From assembly GCA_002425405.1 (NCBI GenBank), contig DIME01000144.1:34622-78209 (forward strand): DNA of 43,588 nucleotides. Reading direction: 5' to 3'. Made by a program: the position numbers and the translations under genes. The first letter of the stretch is position 1. Each line of letters starts with the position of its first letter. This document shows positions 18,449-26,473 of the stretch, one piece after another. The notes below the pieces were generated by a model. That model made no database searches. It was not told where the DNA came from and saw only the letters and a list, made by a program, of their open reading frames with translations. The DNA is from Candidatus Accumulibacter vicinus. GTDB lineage: Bacteria; Pseudomonadota; Gammaproteobacteria; Burkholderiales; Rhodocyclaceae.

Positions 18449-18565
18449 TTATCCGATGGCGCTTAGTGGTCCCCGGAATTCAGACCGTGGTTCAAGCTGT
18501 GCGCCAACGGAGGGAACTTGCGCCTTGAATGCCGGTGTCTGGTTCCGCCTCGTCCTTCTGGGCAT
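18449..18565 (-). pseudogene. IS3-family orfA remnant (N-terminal end only)
   Basis: The minus-strand ATG at 18565 begins MPRRTRRNQTPAFKAQV, which is the typical start of IS3-family OrfA (basic, then NHSPAFKAKVALAAL in intact relatives). After 17 codons the similarity stops and an unrelated stretch runs to a stop at 18449. No OrfB, frameshift window or second terminal repeat was found. This is a decayed insertion sequence end. Confidence 0.6.
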
Positions 18566-18616
18566 GCGCTTGCTCCGGTGGTAGCTGCTTCCACAGCCGT
18601 TGATTGATCCTGCTGT

Positions 18617-18644
18617 CCGAAAGGTGCCGTTGGATTTCCTGTCC
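18617..18644 (+). repeat. Dispersed repeat, copy 1 (partial)
   Basis: The 3' half of the dispersed repeat: the core GTGCCGTTGGATTTCCT is identical to the copy at 23185 and one base different from the copy at 22070. It lies 30 bases past the stop of the 1124-residue gene. Confidence 0.7.
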
Positions 18645-18673
18645 TTGGCAGTGACCGCGGCGCGGTACTACCC

Positions 18674-21600
18674 TCAGACGGTTCCTCCGGGTTTCTTGTC
18701 GGGCCGAAACGGTGGCGTTTTCCGGGTGCTGCGAAGCGCCGCTTCGATCTCCTTGGGTGGCAAGCGCGACAGCATTTCCGACTGGCGATCGAGATAGACG
18801 GCTTTGACCAAGGCCACCGCCCGGCGTGCCCGGTTGTCGGTCAGCGCGGCTTCCCATGCGTAGGACCAGCCTTCCCACGGGTGGGTTTTCTGGTTGAAGC
18901 GGGCGACTTCGAGTGCCAGTTTCCTGAACTCGTTGTCGCCGGTCAGATCAGCGAGCATTTGCGCGACATCGGCGAGCTGGTATTCGGCTCCCAGCAAGCG
19001 GAGCTGCTTTTCGTTGAGGTGGTTGACTGCCTGCCGGAAGTTCGCGACCGCTTCGGCCTTGCCACTCAGCGCAGCCACGACGCTCTTGGCCAGCCAGTAG
19101 TCGAGATCCTGTTGTTCTTCCGGAATGGCGGCAACGAACTGTTCGGTTTCGGCTTGTTGGCCGCTCTTCATGGCGGCGATCGCGTAGTAGGCGAGGATCG
19201 TCCTCGCCGGCCGTGGGCCTGCGCCGGCCTGTGCCTCGTCGGTCTGCGACAGTGCCTCCCGGGCTGCCGGGAAATCCTTGCGTTTCAGTGCCGCCAGTCC
19301 CTCGACCACGAAGCTCAGGTCGGAGCGATGCGAGCTTTGCAACTGCAGCAGGCGGTCGATCGCCTGACTCGCCTCGGGGCTCGGCACGCGGTCGGTGACA
19401 AGCGCCATGGCCAGGAATTCGGCGGCCAGCCTCTGGACTTGCGGCCCCTGCGATCGACCAAACGGCTTGCTCCACTCGATCAGTCCCCGCTCGTCGAGCC
19501 CGCGGCGTTGGTTGCCGACCAGCGCCGCGCGCCACACATCCGGCGCGCTGACGCGCGTTGCCAGCGATTGAAAGCCGTTGTCGGCCGCCGCCGACTGGCC
19601 GACCAGGTAGAGCAGGCTCAGGTAATCGGCAATGTCGCGTGGCTGCGAGTAGCGTTGAACCGATTCGAACAAGGCCGCGAGCGCGGGCAGGTAGGCCTCG
19701 TCGAGCAGCGCCAGGCGGGCCCGGCTGATCATTTCGGCCTGCGACCCGTTGTTCTGCGCTGCGGCGATGCGGAAGAAGGGAATCGCCAGATCGGTTTCGC
19801 CACGCTGGTAGAAGCGGGATCCGGCGCGATACGCGTAGTTGCCGATCGCCAGCGAATTCGCGCTGCCATCGGTCAGCGCCGGCAGCGAGGCAAAGACGTC
19901 GGCCGCTTCGCGGTAGCGGCGCTCGCCGAGCAGCAGATCGCCGAGTCGCACATAGAAGTCGTCGGACTCCGGCTTGCTCAGCAATTCGGCGGCCAGGATG
20001 TCCATCGCCGCGCGACGATTGCCCTGCGCGAGCAGCAAGCCGGTCTTCAGCAAGACCACCGTCGAATCGCCGACGAAACGTCCCGCCATTTCCTGAAGCA
20101 GTCGGTCGCGTTCGGTGACGTCCTTGGTGAGATGAAAGGTGGCGACCAGAGGCGCGCTGTCGAAACGGGCATTGACCAAGGTCGCGTGGGCGGTGGCGAG
20201 GCCCAGCGGGTCGGGTTTGTTCCGCCCGTGCGGATCCGCGACGTAGTACAAGCGGGTGACATGGCTGGGACGATCGTACGGCACGTGCGCCGTGTTGTTT
20301 TCCCAGTACCGGGCACGTTCCGCGCTCAGTTCCGCCTTGTTGAGCATCGACTGTCTGACCTGCCCAGCGGCCCGCTTCGCCAAATCGTTCTCGGCGATGG
20401 CGCGTACGCGCATGATTGCCGGGTGGGTACCGAACAAGGCGTCGACCGCGTTGATGTAGTCCAGTGTCTCGCGCGGCAGCGCCTGCGTGACGGCCATCCG
20501 CTGCGCCTTGTAAATGACGTTGGCGACACCGGACTGGACCAGGAAATCCAGTACGTCGAGGCGGTCGAGCCGCCACTGCGAGGAATCACAGCAGCGCCGC
20601 CTATCGACGCCGGCCAGCGCGGGCGAGAAATACGCGCCGAGAGCCAGATCCAGATCGGCCGCTTCGGAGCGGCCGGTGACCTGCCAGCCGAGTCGCTGTT
20701 GCTCAATGCCGGCCCCCGCCTCCGGGAAGGTCTGACCGAGGACGAGGAGCGTCGCGTAGTTGTCGAAACGGTGCAGCTTGACCGGGTCGGCATCGGCGAA
20801 ACGTCGCGCCACAAAGGGTCGCCAGTCGGCTGGCAGCGTGGCTAGAAAGGCCTGCCTTGCCTGCGCGTGGCGCGCACGATCGCGATCGTAGGCAAATCGG
20901 ATGTCGGTGGCCTCGATTTCGGCCATGACCCGTTGCGGCGAAAGGGGAATTTCAGTCAGTGCCTGCTCGATTGCCGGCAGATTGCCGTTCAGGCTGGCGA
21001 CCAGGGCTCGGTCCTCGGCATTTGGCGAATCGACTGCCGTCGTCGGCGCGGCAGAACCGGCAACTGTTGGCTCCGGCCGGAGGGCGGCCAGCGCGGCAGG
21101 GCGCATGTGCAGGCCCTGATACGCCCGCGCCAGCAGGCGTCGGGTCGCCGGCTGATCGGCTGGAAGCTGCCAGGCGATCAGCAGCGAACGCTCGTAAAGC
21201 AGCTCGCGAAGGCGTGGCGCGTCCGCCGGCACGAGGCTGCCGAGCAACTGAAGGTACAGGGCGTCGCTGGCGGCGCCCGGCGACGCTTCGGCAAGGGCGG
21301 CGATCCCGACCGGCAGTTCAGCCGCCAAGGGTCCCGGCGGGACGGTCGGCGGGGTCGCATAGCGGAAGCCGAGTGTCTCGACGATCTTCGGCAAGTGCTG
21401 CCGGAAGACGTTGATCGGCGGCAGCTCGTTGCTGAACTGCAGGTTGTCGATCAGGGTGCCGGGCAGGTTCGTCGCCTCCTTGAAGGCACCGGCGCCCTCG
21501 CGTGTCTGCACCTGGAAATAGAGATGCAGGCGGTCGTCGTTCTTGTGACCGACCCAGCACCAGACGATCCGTTTGGCGCCGAGCTGGGTCGCCAGGCGCA

Positions 21601-22048
21601 GGACGTTCTGCGGATCGAGGCGTCGTTCGCCGTCTCCCAGGGCACGCGCTACCAGATAAGGGTCGGCGATCTTCAGCGAACCCGACAGGGCCTGGGCCAG
21701 GCTGGCGGTCATCAGCGAGCGATTGGCGGTATCGATGCCATTCGCCTGGACCTGGAAGGGGACCAGCAGAGTGTCGATCTCGGGGCCATCCAGGTAGCCG
21801 GCGAAGCGGTTCTGCTCATCCCGGCGCCAATCGGAGATCCATTCCGGTCCCTGCGGCAAGGGGATGTCCTGTGTCGCATCCGGATAGGGCAGCGTCTTGG
21901 CGCGACGCTCCTTTTCCGCCTGCATGGCCTTGATACGCAGAAAGAGTTCCTGGGTATCGCGCTGCGCTTCGGCGTCTTCTTCCTCCTTGGTGCCCCCCCA
22001 GGCAGTCGTCAATAGCACCAGCAACAGGCAGCCGATGAGTTGTTTCAT
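18674..22048 (-). CDS. Large secreted helical-repeat (TPR-like) protein of unknown function
   Basis: 1124 residues. Residues 1-18 are a Sec signal peptide (MKQLIGCLLLVLLTTAWG), followed by a charged Glu/Lys/Arg helix. Residues about 60-270 look globular (PFQVQANGIDTANRSLM, RIVWCWVGHKNDDRLHLYFQVQ); the rest is almost all alpha-helical, with many degenerate TPR-like units such as LLAQGNRRAAMDILAAELLSKP and VRLGDLLLGERRYREAADVFAS. The ATG at 22048 has GGGGGAG 3-5 bases upstream. A near-consensus promoter lies 50-80 bases ahead. I recognise no enzyme motif; a distant likeness to the helical scaffold of exopolysaccharide or N4-adsorption proteins is possible but unproven. It sits between mobile-element remnants, so it may be part of an acquired island. 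Confidence 0.75.
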   Translation of the reverse strand: MKQLIGCLLLVLLTTAWGGTKEEEDAEAQRDTQELFLRIKAMQAEKERRAKTLPYPDATQDIPLPQGPEWISDWRRDEQNRFAGYLDGPEIDTLLVPFQVQANGIDTANRSLMTASLAQALSGSLKIADPYLVARALGDGERRLDPQNVLRLATQLGAKRIVWCWVGHKNDDRLHLYFQVQTREGAGAFKEATNLPGTLIDNLQFSNELPPINVFRQHLPKIVETLGFRYATPPTVPPGPLAAELPVGIAALAEASPGAASDALYLQLLGSLVPADAPRLRELLYERSLLIAWQLPADQPATRRLLARAYQGLHMRPAALAALRPEPTVAGSAAPTTAVDSPNAEDRALVASLNGNLPAIEQALTEIPLSPQRVMAEIEATDIRFAYDRDRARHAQARQAFLATLPADWRPFVARRFADADPVKLHRFDNYATLLVLGQTFPEAGAGIEQQRLGWQVTGRSEAADLDLALGAYFSPALAGVDRRRCCDSSQWRLDRLDVLDFLVQSGVANVIYKAQRMAVTQALPRETLDYINAVDALFGTHPAIMRVRAIAENDLAKRAAGQVRQSMLNKAELSAERARYWENNTAHVPYDRPSHVTRLYYVADPHGRNKPDPLGLATAHATLVNARFDSAPLVATFHLTKDVTERDRLLQEMAGRFVGDSTVVLLKTGLLLAQGNRRAAMDILAAELLSKPESDDFYVRLGDLLLGERRYREAADVFASLPALTDGSANSLAIGNYAYRAGSRFYQRGETDLAIPFFRIAAAQNNGSQAEMISRARLALLDEAYLPALAALFESVQRYSQPRDIADYLSLLYLVGQSAAADNGFQSLATRVSAPDVWRAALVGNQRRGLDERGLIEWSKPFGRSQGPQVQRLAAEFLAMALVTDRVPSPEASQAIDRLLQLQSSHRSDLSFVVEGLAALKRKDFPAAREALSQTDEAQAGAGPRPARTILAYYAIAAMKSGQQAETEQFVAAIPEEQQDLDYWLAKSVVAALSGKAEAVANFRQAVNHLNEKQLRLLGAEYQLADVAQMLADLTGDNEFRKLALEVARFNQKTHPWEGWSYAWEAALTDNRARRAVALVKAVYLDRQSEMLSRLPPKEIEAALRSTRKTPPFRPDKKPGGTV

Positions 22049-22069
22049 TGTCTCCCCCGATCGTCGAAA

Positions 22070-22117
22070 GGATAGGAAATCCCACGGCACTGGCGATAGT
22101 ATAGGAGCCTTCATCAA
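22070..22117 (-). repeat. Dispersed repeat, copy 2 (contains a promoter -10 box)
   Basis: 48 bases on the minus strand, 40 of 48 identical by eye to the copy at 23185-23232 (both begin TTG.TGAAGGCTC and end GGATTTCCTATCC). This copy faces copy 1 across the 1124-residue gene and includes that gene's TATACT box. Confidence 0.75.
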
Positions 22118-22127
22118 ACAGTGTCAA
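22098..22127 (-). promoter_or_regulatory. Near-consensus sigma70 promoter for the 1124-residue gene
   Basis: On the minus strand, TTGACA (22122-22127), an 18-base spacer and TATACT (22098-22103). The -10 box lies inside dispersed repeat copy 2. The expected transcript starts about 43 bases before the ATG. Confidence 0.75.
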
Positions 22128-22251
22128 TTACGCATTTGGGCCCGGAAGCCCCTGAAAAGCCGTCCGAATCCCGCCCAGCTCAGGGCCTGTGGTCATCCGC
22201 CCCGGACCAGTTCGGCCGCACGGATACCACAGGCACGAGTCGTTCCACGAC

Positions 22252-22433
22252 GGGCGATGGCACGCACTGTGCCACACCTTGGTGTGCCGTCTTGTGGAGC
22301 ACGAAAGTTCCCTCAAGGAGGTCGCCGATCTTCTGCGCCATCGTTCGCTGCATACGACGCTCATTCATTCATCTATGCCAAGCTCGACACGCCGATGCGC
22401 TCGCAGATGCCCCGCATTCGCAATGGACAGTAG
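22252..22433 (+). pseudogene. Decayed tyrosine recombinase, C-terminal fragment
   Basis: The plus-strand frame from 22255 reads RWHALCHTLVCRLVEHESS and then LKEVADLLRHRSLHTT, which matches the H-x-L-R-H-T ... G/S-S-L-K-E-V-A-D-x-L-x-H-R-S-x-x-T-T end of XerC/D-like site-specific recombinases. The frame then shifts: FIYAKLDT, expected with the nucleophilic Tyr, is read in a different frame at about 22368. The conserved Arg of H-x-x-R is Cys here. The gene is therefore truncated, frameshifted and catalytically dead. No upstream half is present. Confidence 0.7.
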
Positions 22434-22516
22434 TCTTTACAGGATGACCGGGGCGCGCAACAATCCGCACGAGAGGCGCCCATCCCAGGGCAGACCGCCG
22501 TCAAGGAGCACTGTTC

Positions 22517-23191
22517 ATGTTCAGCCAGGCCACCTTCAACTTCCTCGACGAACTTGCGGCCAACAACGCGCGCGCCTGGTTTGCTGCCAACCAGGAGCGC
22601 TACGATGCGCTCGTCTGCCAACCCGCATTGAACTTCATCGCGTCAATGGCACCCGAGCTGGCAAGGTTCGCCCCGCATTTCCACGCCGAGCCGCGCCGGA
22701 TGGGCGGCTCGCTGATGCGCGTGCACCGCGACACGCGCTTTACCCGCGACAAGCGTCCCTACAAGACCAACATCGGCATCCAGTTCCGTCACAAACTCGG
22801 CAAGAATATCCATGCGCCGGGCTTCTACCTGCACATCGCAACCGACGAATGCTTCTTCGGCGCCGGTTGCTGGCATCCGGATTCCGACATGCTCGCACGC
22901 ATCCGCACGCGCATCACGGATCATCCGGAGCGCTGGTTTGCCGCGCGCGACGACAAGGACTTCGCCGCGCACTGGGTACTGGCCGGCGGAAGCCTGACGC
23001 GCCCGCCGCGCGGCTATGCGGTCGACCACCCGGCAATCGACGACATCAAGCGCAAGGACTTCATCGCGCTGGCCCCGCTATCGTTTGCCGAAGCCACCGA
23101 TACGGGGCTGACCCGGCTTGCCGCGCAACGGTTTGCCGCCGCAACGCCGCTGATGGCGTTCCTCTGTGAGGCGCAGGGCGTCCCTTGCTGA
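22517..23191 (+). CDS. DUF2461 family protein
   Basis: 224 residues of a widespread family of unknown function (DUF2461/TIGR02453). Typical blocks: FLDELAANNARAWFAANQERYD at the N-terminus, MRVHRDTRFTRDKRPYKTNIGIQF and PGFYLHIATDECFFGAGCWHPDSD in the middle. AAGGAG lies 8 bases before ATG 22517. Codon use is strongly GC-ending like the chromosome, so this gene is probably resident rather than foreign. It is transcribed alone; a dispersed-repeat copy begins at its stop codon. Confidence 0.9.
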   Translation: MFSQATFNFLDELAANNARAWFAANQERYDALVCQPALNFIASMAPELARFAPHFHAEPRRMGGSLMRVHRDTRFTRDKRPYKTNIGIQFRHKLGKNIHAPGFYLHIATDECFFGAGCWHPDSDMLARIRTRITDHPERWFAARDDKDFAAHWVLAGGSLTRPPRGYAVDHPAIDDIKRKDFIALAPLSFAEATDTGLTRLAAQRFAAATPLMAFLCEAQGVPC

Positions 23192-23232
23192 AGGCTCATG
23201 TACTCTCGAAGGTGCCGTTGGATTTCCTATCC
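23185..23232 (+). repeat. Dispersed repeat, copy 3
   Basis: 48 bases that start in the last codons of the DUF2461 gene and run past its stop. It matches copy 2 (22070-22117, opposite strand) at 40 of 48 positions and copy 1 in its 3' half. The TATACT of copy 2 is TGTACT here, so this copy is unlikely to be an active promoter. Confidence 0.75.
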
Positions 23233-23330
23233 GATGGCGCCGGGGTGGACGTGAACATCGTCACGGTGTCGATCACGGCTTTCTCAGCAGCGTCAATCGG
23301 ATGCCGGACGGCAAGCAGCCGCGTAAGCAA

Positions 23331-23349
23331 CGGACCGGCAGCCGGTCCG
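23331..23349 (-). terminator. GC hairpin downstream of the hybrid kinase gene
   Basis: CGGACCGG, 3 bases, CCGGTCCG forms a perfect 8-base stem about 95 bases after the kinase stop (minus strand). Only TTGCTT follows, so intrinsic termination is weak at best. The rest of 23233-23441 shows nothing else recognisable. Confidence 0.35.
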
Positions 23350-23441
23350 GCCTGGCGCCGGCTGCCGATCGGCAGACCCCGCGCGGCGCGGTCTTGCCGG
23401 CGCGACCGCCAGGGGCGTGTCCGCCGTCGTGCCGGGTGGAG

Positions 23442-25946
23442 TCAGGGACCGACGGCGATCCAGCGACCCAGAACCTCCTGCAGGGCGGTCGCCGGAAAAG
23501 GCTTGCTGAGGTAGTCGTCCATTCCGGCCTGCAGGCACTGCGCGCGATAGCCGGCCATCGCATGCGCGGTGAGCGCGACCACGGGCGTGCGCGCCAAACC
23601 GTTTGTCTTCTCCGCTTCGCGGATTCGCTGCGTCGCTTCGAAACCATCCATTCCCGGCATCTGGCAGTCCATCAGAATCAGGTCGAAGCGTTGCCGTGCA
23701 TGCTCGGCGACCGCCTTTTCGCCGTCGCCAGCCAGCACGACGTCGATTCCGTAATGAATCAGCATGGCGCGCGTCACCTCGGCGTTGACCGGCTCGTCCT
23801 CGGCTACCAGTACCCGTCGGTTGGCAAAAGACGTTGCCGGTACGCCGCTACGCGGCTCGGTGACCGCCGGCGCCGCCGGTAGTCTGACCCGGAACCAGAA
23901 GCACGAACCTTCTCCCGGCGTGCTCTGCAAGCCGATGTCGCCGCCCATCAGGCAGACCAGGTGACGGGCGATCGACAAGCCGAGCCCGGTGCCGCCGAAA
24001 CGTCGCGTTGTTCCCTGATCGGCCTGCGCAAACGCGTCGAAGATCTGGGCCTGCTTTTCCGGCGCGATACCAATGCCCATGTCGCTCACCGCGAAGCGCA
24101 AGCTGCCGTCGGTCTCGCAACGCACATCGACACCGATCGTCCCGTGCGAGGAAAACTTGACGGCATTCGATACCAGGTTCAGCAAGACCTGCCGCAACCG
24201 TACCAGGTCGCCTCTGACCCAGCGCGGCACCTCTGGCGACACCGTCACGGCAATCCGTACGCCTTTGGCACGCGCCGCTTCGGCGAACAGATCGTCCATC
24301 TCGCGCACCATTTCCGGCAGGTCGAAGCCGGCCGATTCCAGCTCCAAACGCCCGGCCTCGATCTTCGAGATGTCCAGCACATCGTCCAGCACGCCCAGCA
24401 GCGTTCGCCCCGAACGCTGGATGGTTTCCGCGTAGTGCCTGGCGCGATCGTCCAGAGGCTCGCGCAAGAGCAGTTCCGCAACCCCGATCACGCCGTTCAT
24501 CGGGGTCCGGATTTCGTGACTCATGTTCGCCAGAAACGCCGACTTGGCGCGGCTTGCCGCTTCGGCAGCGTCCCTGGCAGCGATCAGTTCGCGCTCGATC
24601 TGCTTGCGCTCGCTGACATCCTGCACGACACCACTCAGCTTGACGATGCGGCCGGCGGAATCGGTATGCAGGATTTGGGCGCGCACCTCGACCGTCCGTT
24701 CGACACCATCCGGCCGTACGATGCGGTGCTCCAGGGTCTGTGGCGAATGGGTTGCGAGCACCTGGGCGAGGGCGTCGAAGAGTTTTGGCCGGTCTTCGGC
24801 CTGCGTGGCAGAGACGTAGTCGGTACGGAAAAACGGCGTGAAGCTCCCCGGCTGATGCCCGTAGATGCGGTACACCTCGTCGCTCCACTCCAGGCGGTCG
24901 CTCGGCAGATCGTATTCCCAGTTGCCGACATGCGCCATGGCCTGCGCTTCGGCCAGTCTGACCTGGCTTTCCTGCAGCGCCATCAGCACCCGCTTGCGTT
25001 CGCTGTCGTCGATACCGAAGATGTAGGCGCCCTGCACCGAACCGTCCTCGGCCCAATCGGGCACCAGATACATGCGGTCGTAGCGCGTCGTCCCGTCCGG
25101 CAGCGACAAGGTCCGGTCGTATTCACTGGCTTCCCCGCGCAGCACCTGTTGTACGTAGGGCTCGACCTGATGGTAGCGTGCTTCGCCAAGCACCTCGACC
25201 ACCGATGCGCCGGCGATTTGCTCGACTGTCCTGCCGTAGCGCTCGGCGAAACGCCGGTTGGCGAACGAATAGCGCGGCACGTTGCCGCTGTGGTCGGCGT
25301 AGGCGATCGACGCCGGCAAGCCATCGACGATGCGCTGCAGTCGCCGCTCGTTCTGCCGGAGGCTTTCCCTGGCCGCAGCTCGGGCCCGCACAACGATCCT
25401 CGCCGCCATGGCGACCACCCCGAGCGAAGAGAGCTGGGCAATCAGCGCCAGGGTCAGACTCTCCTCGAGCGGCACGAGGTTGGTCGGCAGCAGGTCGTTC
25501 ACCGAACCCAGATAGAGGCCGACGACAACCGCGGCGTCGACGGCAAAAGCGACGAGCAGCACACGCGCCTTGCCGAACGTGCCAAGCGTGGCGAGCAAGG
25601 CGATCAGCCAGGGCATCGCCACCGACAGAACGCCGCCGGTGACGGCGGCCCAGATCGCGACGCAAGCGATTCCAGCAAGGTTGGTCAGCAAGAGCGCGCT
25701 GGTGGTATTGACCGCGCAGCGAATGGCAAGCGCAGCCAGCACGGGGGTCGCCAGCGCCGCAGCGAAAGTCGCGAGTTCGATCGGACTGGGCCGGCTCCGC
25801 ACCAGGAGGAAAGGCACGAGCACCAGGGCCAAGGTGCCCGAGATCGTCAGCAGGGATCCCGCCACCGTTCGCGCGCGATCGGCGAGACGCTCGTCGGCCC
25901 GCGCGGACGACGGAACGAACCAGTCGAGGAACGACCGGAAGATCAC
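23442..25946 (-). CDS. Membrane hybrid sensor histidine kinase (PAS-PAS-HisKA-HATPase-REC)
   Basis: 834 residues from GTG 25946. Residues about 20-180 hold five to six hydrophobic helices (for example TISGTLALVLVPFLLV), then a short coiled coil, PAS 1 (about 205-315), PAS 2 with its PAC end (about 325-445), HisKA with the phospho-His in MSHEIRTPMNG (about 475), the N box NLVSNAVKFS and G box GTGLGLSIA, and a receiver (about 705-825) with the Asp in LILMDCQMPGMDG and Lys in YLSKPF. The GTG start shares GTGA with the stop of a small upstream frame; an ATG at 26156 lies inside the promoter and is rejected. No Hpt domain or response-regulator gene is adjacent, so its output partner lies elsewhere. 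Confidence 0.9.
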   Translation of the reverse strand: MIFRSFLDWFVPSSARADERLADRARTVAGSLLTISGTLALVLVPFLLVRSRPSPIELATFAAALATPVLAALAIRCAVNTTSALLLTNLAGIACVAIWAAVTGGVLSVAMPWLIALLATLGTFGKARVLLVAFAVDAAVVVGLYLGSVNDLLPTNLVPLEESLTLALIAQLSSLGVVAMAARIVVRARAAARESLRQNERRLQRIVDGLPASIAYADHSGNVPRYSFANRRFAERYGRTVEQIAGASVVEVLGEARYHQVEPYVQQVLRGEASEYDRTLSLPDGTTRYDRMYLVPDWAEDGSVQGAYIFGIDDSERKRVLMALQESQVRLAEAQAMAHVGNWEYDLPSDRLEWSDEVYRIYGHQPGSFTPFFRTDYVSATQAEDRPKLFDALAQVLATHSPQTLEHRIVRPDGVERTVEVRAQILHTDSAGRIVKLSGVVQDVSERKQIERELIAARDAAEAASRAKSAFLANMSHEIRTPMNGVIGVAELLLREPLDDRARHYAETIQRSGRTLLGVLDDVLDISKIEAGRLELESAGFDLPEMVREMDDLFAEAARAKGVRIAVTVSPEVPRWVRGDLVRLRQVLLNLVSNAVKFSSHGTIGVDVRCETDGSLRFAVSDMGIGIAPEKQAQIFDAFAQADQGTTRRFGGTGLGLSIARHLVCLMGGDIGLQSTPGEGSCFWFRVRLPAAPAVTEPRSGVPATSFANRRVLVAEDEPVNAEVTRAMLIHYGIDVVLAGDGEKAVAEHARQRFDLILMDCQMPGMDGFEATQRIREAEKTNGLARTPVVALTAHAMAGYRAQCLQAGMDDYLSKPFPATALQEVLGRWIAVGP

Positions 25947-26134
25947 TCCGCAGCGCCCGCCCGCGGCGCCCGGCCCAGCCGGTCGTCGCAGAAGCAGGCG
26001 GCGCTCTCCGGCCGCAGGAAAAGAGCCACCCGCCTGCCGCCCCTTGCAACGCCGGACAATGGCCGGCGGACCGCCAGCCGGAACTTGCCGGGCATGGCCG
26101 CCAGGGGCGCAAACGGTACGAAGCTCATGGGCAT
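25943..26134 (-). CDS. Possible small leader ORF coupled to the hybrid kinase
   Basis: 63 residues beginning MPMSFVPFAPLAAMPGKF and ending RAGAAE, rich in Arg, Pro and Ala, with two Cys in AACFCDD. I recognise no family. Its stop TGA overlaps the kinase GTG (GTGA). The predicted transcript start falls at or within a base or two of ATG 26134, so translation would be leaderless or begin at ATG 26128. High GC makes random open frames common, so confidence is low. Confidence 0.3.
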   Translation of the reverse strand: MPMSFVPFAPLAAMPGKFRLAVRRPLSGVARGGRRVALFLRPESAACFCDDRLGRAPRAGAAE

Positions 26135-26140
26135 CGGTCG

Positions 26141-26170
26141 AGTATAGGGCCGCCAATCAAAGGCGGTCAA
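26141..26170 (-). promoter_or_regulatory. Sigma70 promoter of the hybrid kinase
   Basis: On the minus strand, TTGACC (26165-26170), an 18-base spacer and TATACT (26141-26146). The spacer shares TTTGAT at the same position as in the promoter of the 1124-residue gene at 22098-22127. Confidence 0.7.
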
Positions 26171-26387
26171 CTCGCCGCCGCACGGCGTCCACCCGGTTGC
26201 CGCCGCACTCCGCAGCGCCGCCGGCGAGCACGTCGACTACCGCTATGCGCCTTACGGCACACGTCCGGAAGCCCTCGGTTTCGACACCGCGGCCGGTGCC
26301 AGTATTTTCTCAGCCATTCTCCTTGCGCCGTTGGAGCGCCAAGCTGCCAAGGTCACAGCCCGATACACGGGCTTACACAACCGATGA
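26148..26387 (+). pseudogene. Possible gene remnant without a start codon
   Basis: An open plus-strand frame of 79 codons with no ATG or GTG reads VDYRYAPYGTRPEALGFDTA in its middle and ends at TGA 26385. The first two thirds have coding-like GC-ending codons. It may be the 3' end of a lost gene, now overlapped by the kinase promoter. I do not recognise the family. The rest of the 26171-26473 gap shows nothing else. Confidence 0.25.
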
Positions 26388-26473
26388 CATCTTGTGGTGA
26401 CCGAGCACGTTATTCGCTTCAAGGCGCTGCCATTCGGCAGCACCGAAAACGAAACTACCCAAGGAGATTCAAA

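Larger units (their letters stand above)
18375..18673. other. Intergenic debris downstream of arsR
   Basis: About 300 bases that hold the IS3 orfA remnant on the minus strand and one partial copy of the dispersed repeat (both listed separately). No intact gene is seen. Confidence 0.6.

Noticed and set aside
18881..20845. Long open frame on the plus strand (654 codons) opposite the 1124-residue gene
   Set aside because: It lies fully antisense to a gene with signal peptide, ribosome binding site and promoter; its product is Arg/Gln/Gly-rich, as expected for a GC-rich shadow.
22189..23169. 326-codon plus-strand frame across the recombinase remnant and DUF2461
   Set aside because: Its first part is the recombinase fragment and the rest is a shadow of the DUF2461 gene in a different frame.
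23961..26147. 728-codon plus-strand frame opposite the hybrid kinase
   Set aside because: Antisense to clear PAS, HisKA and REC domains; the product has no recognisable motif.
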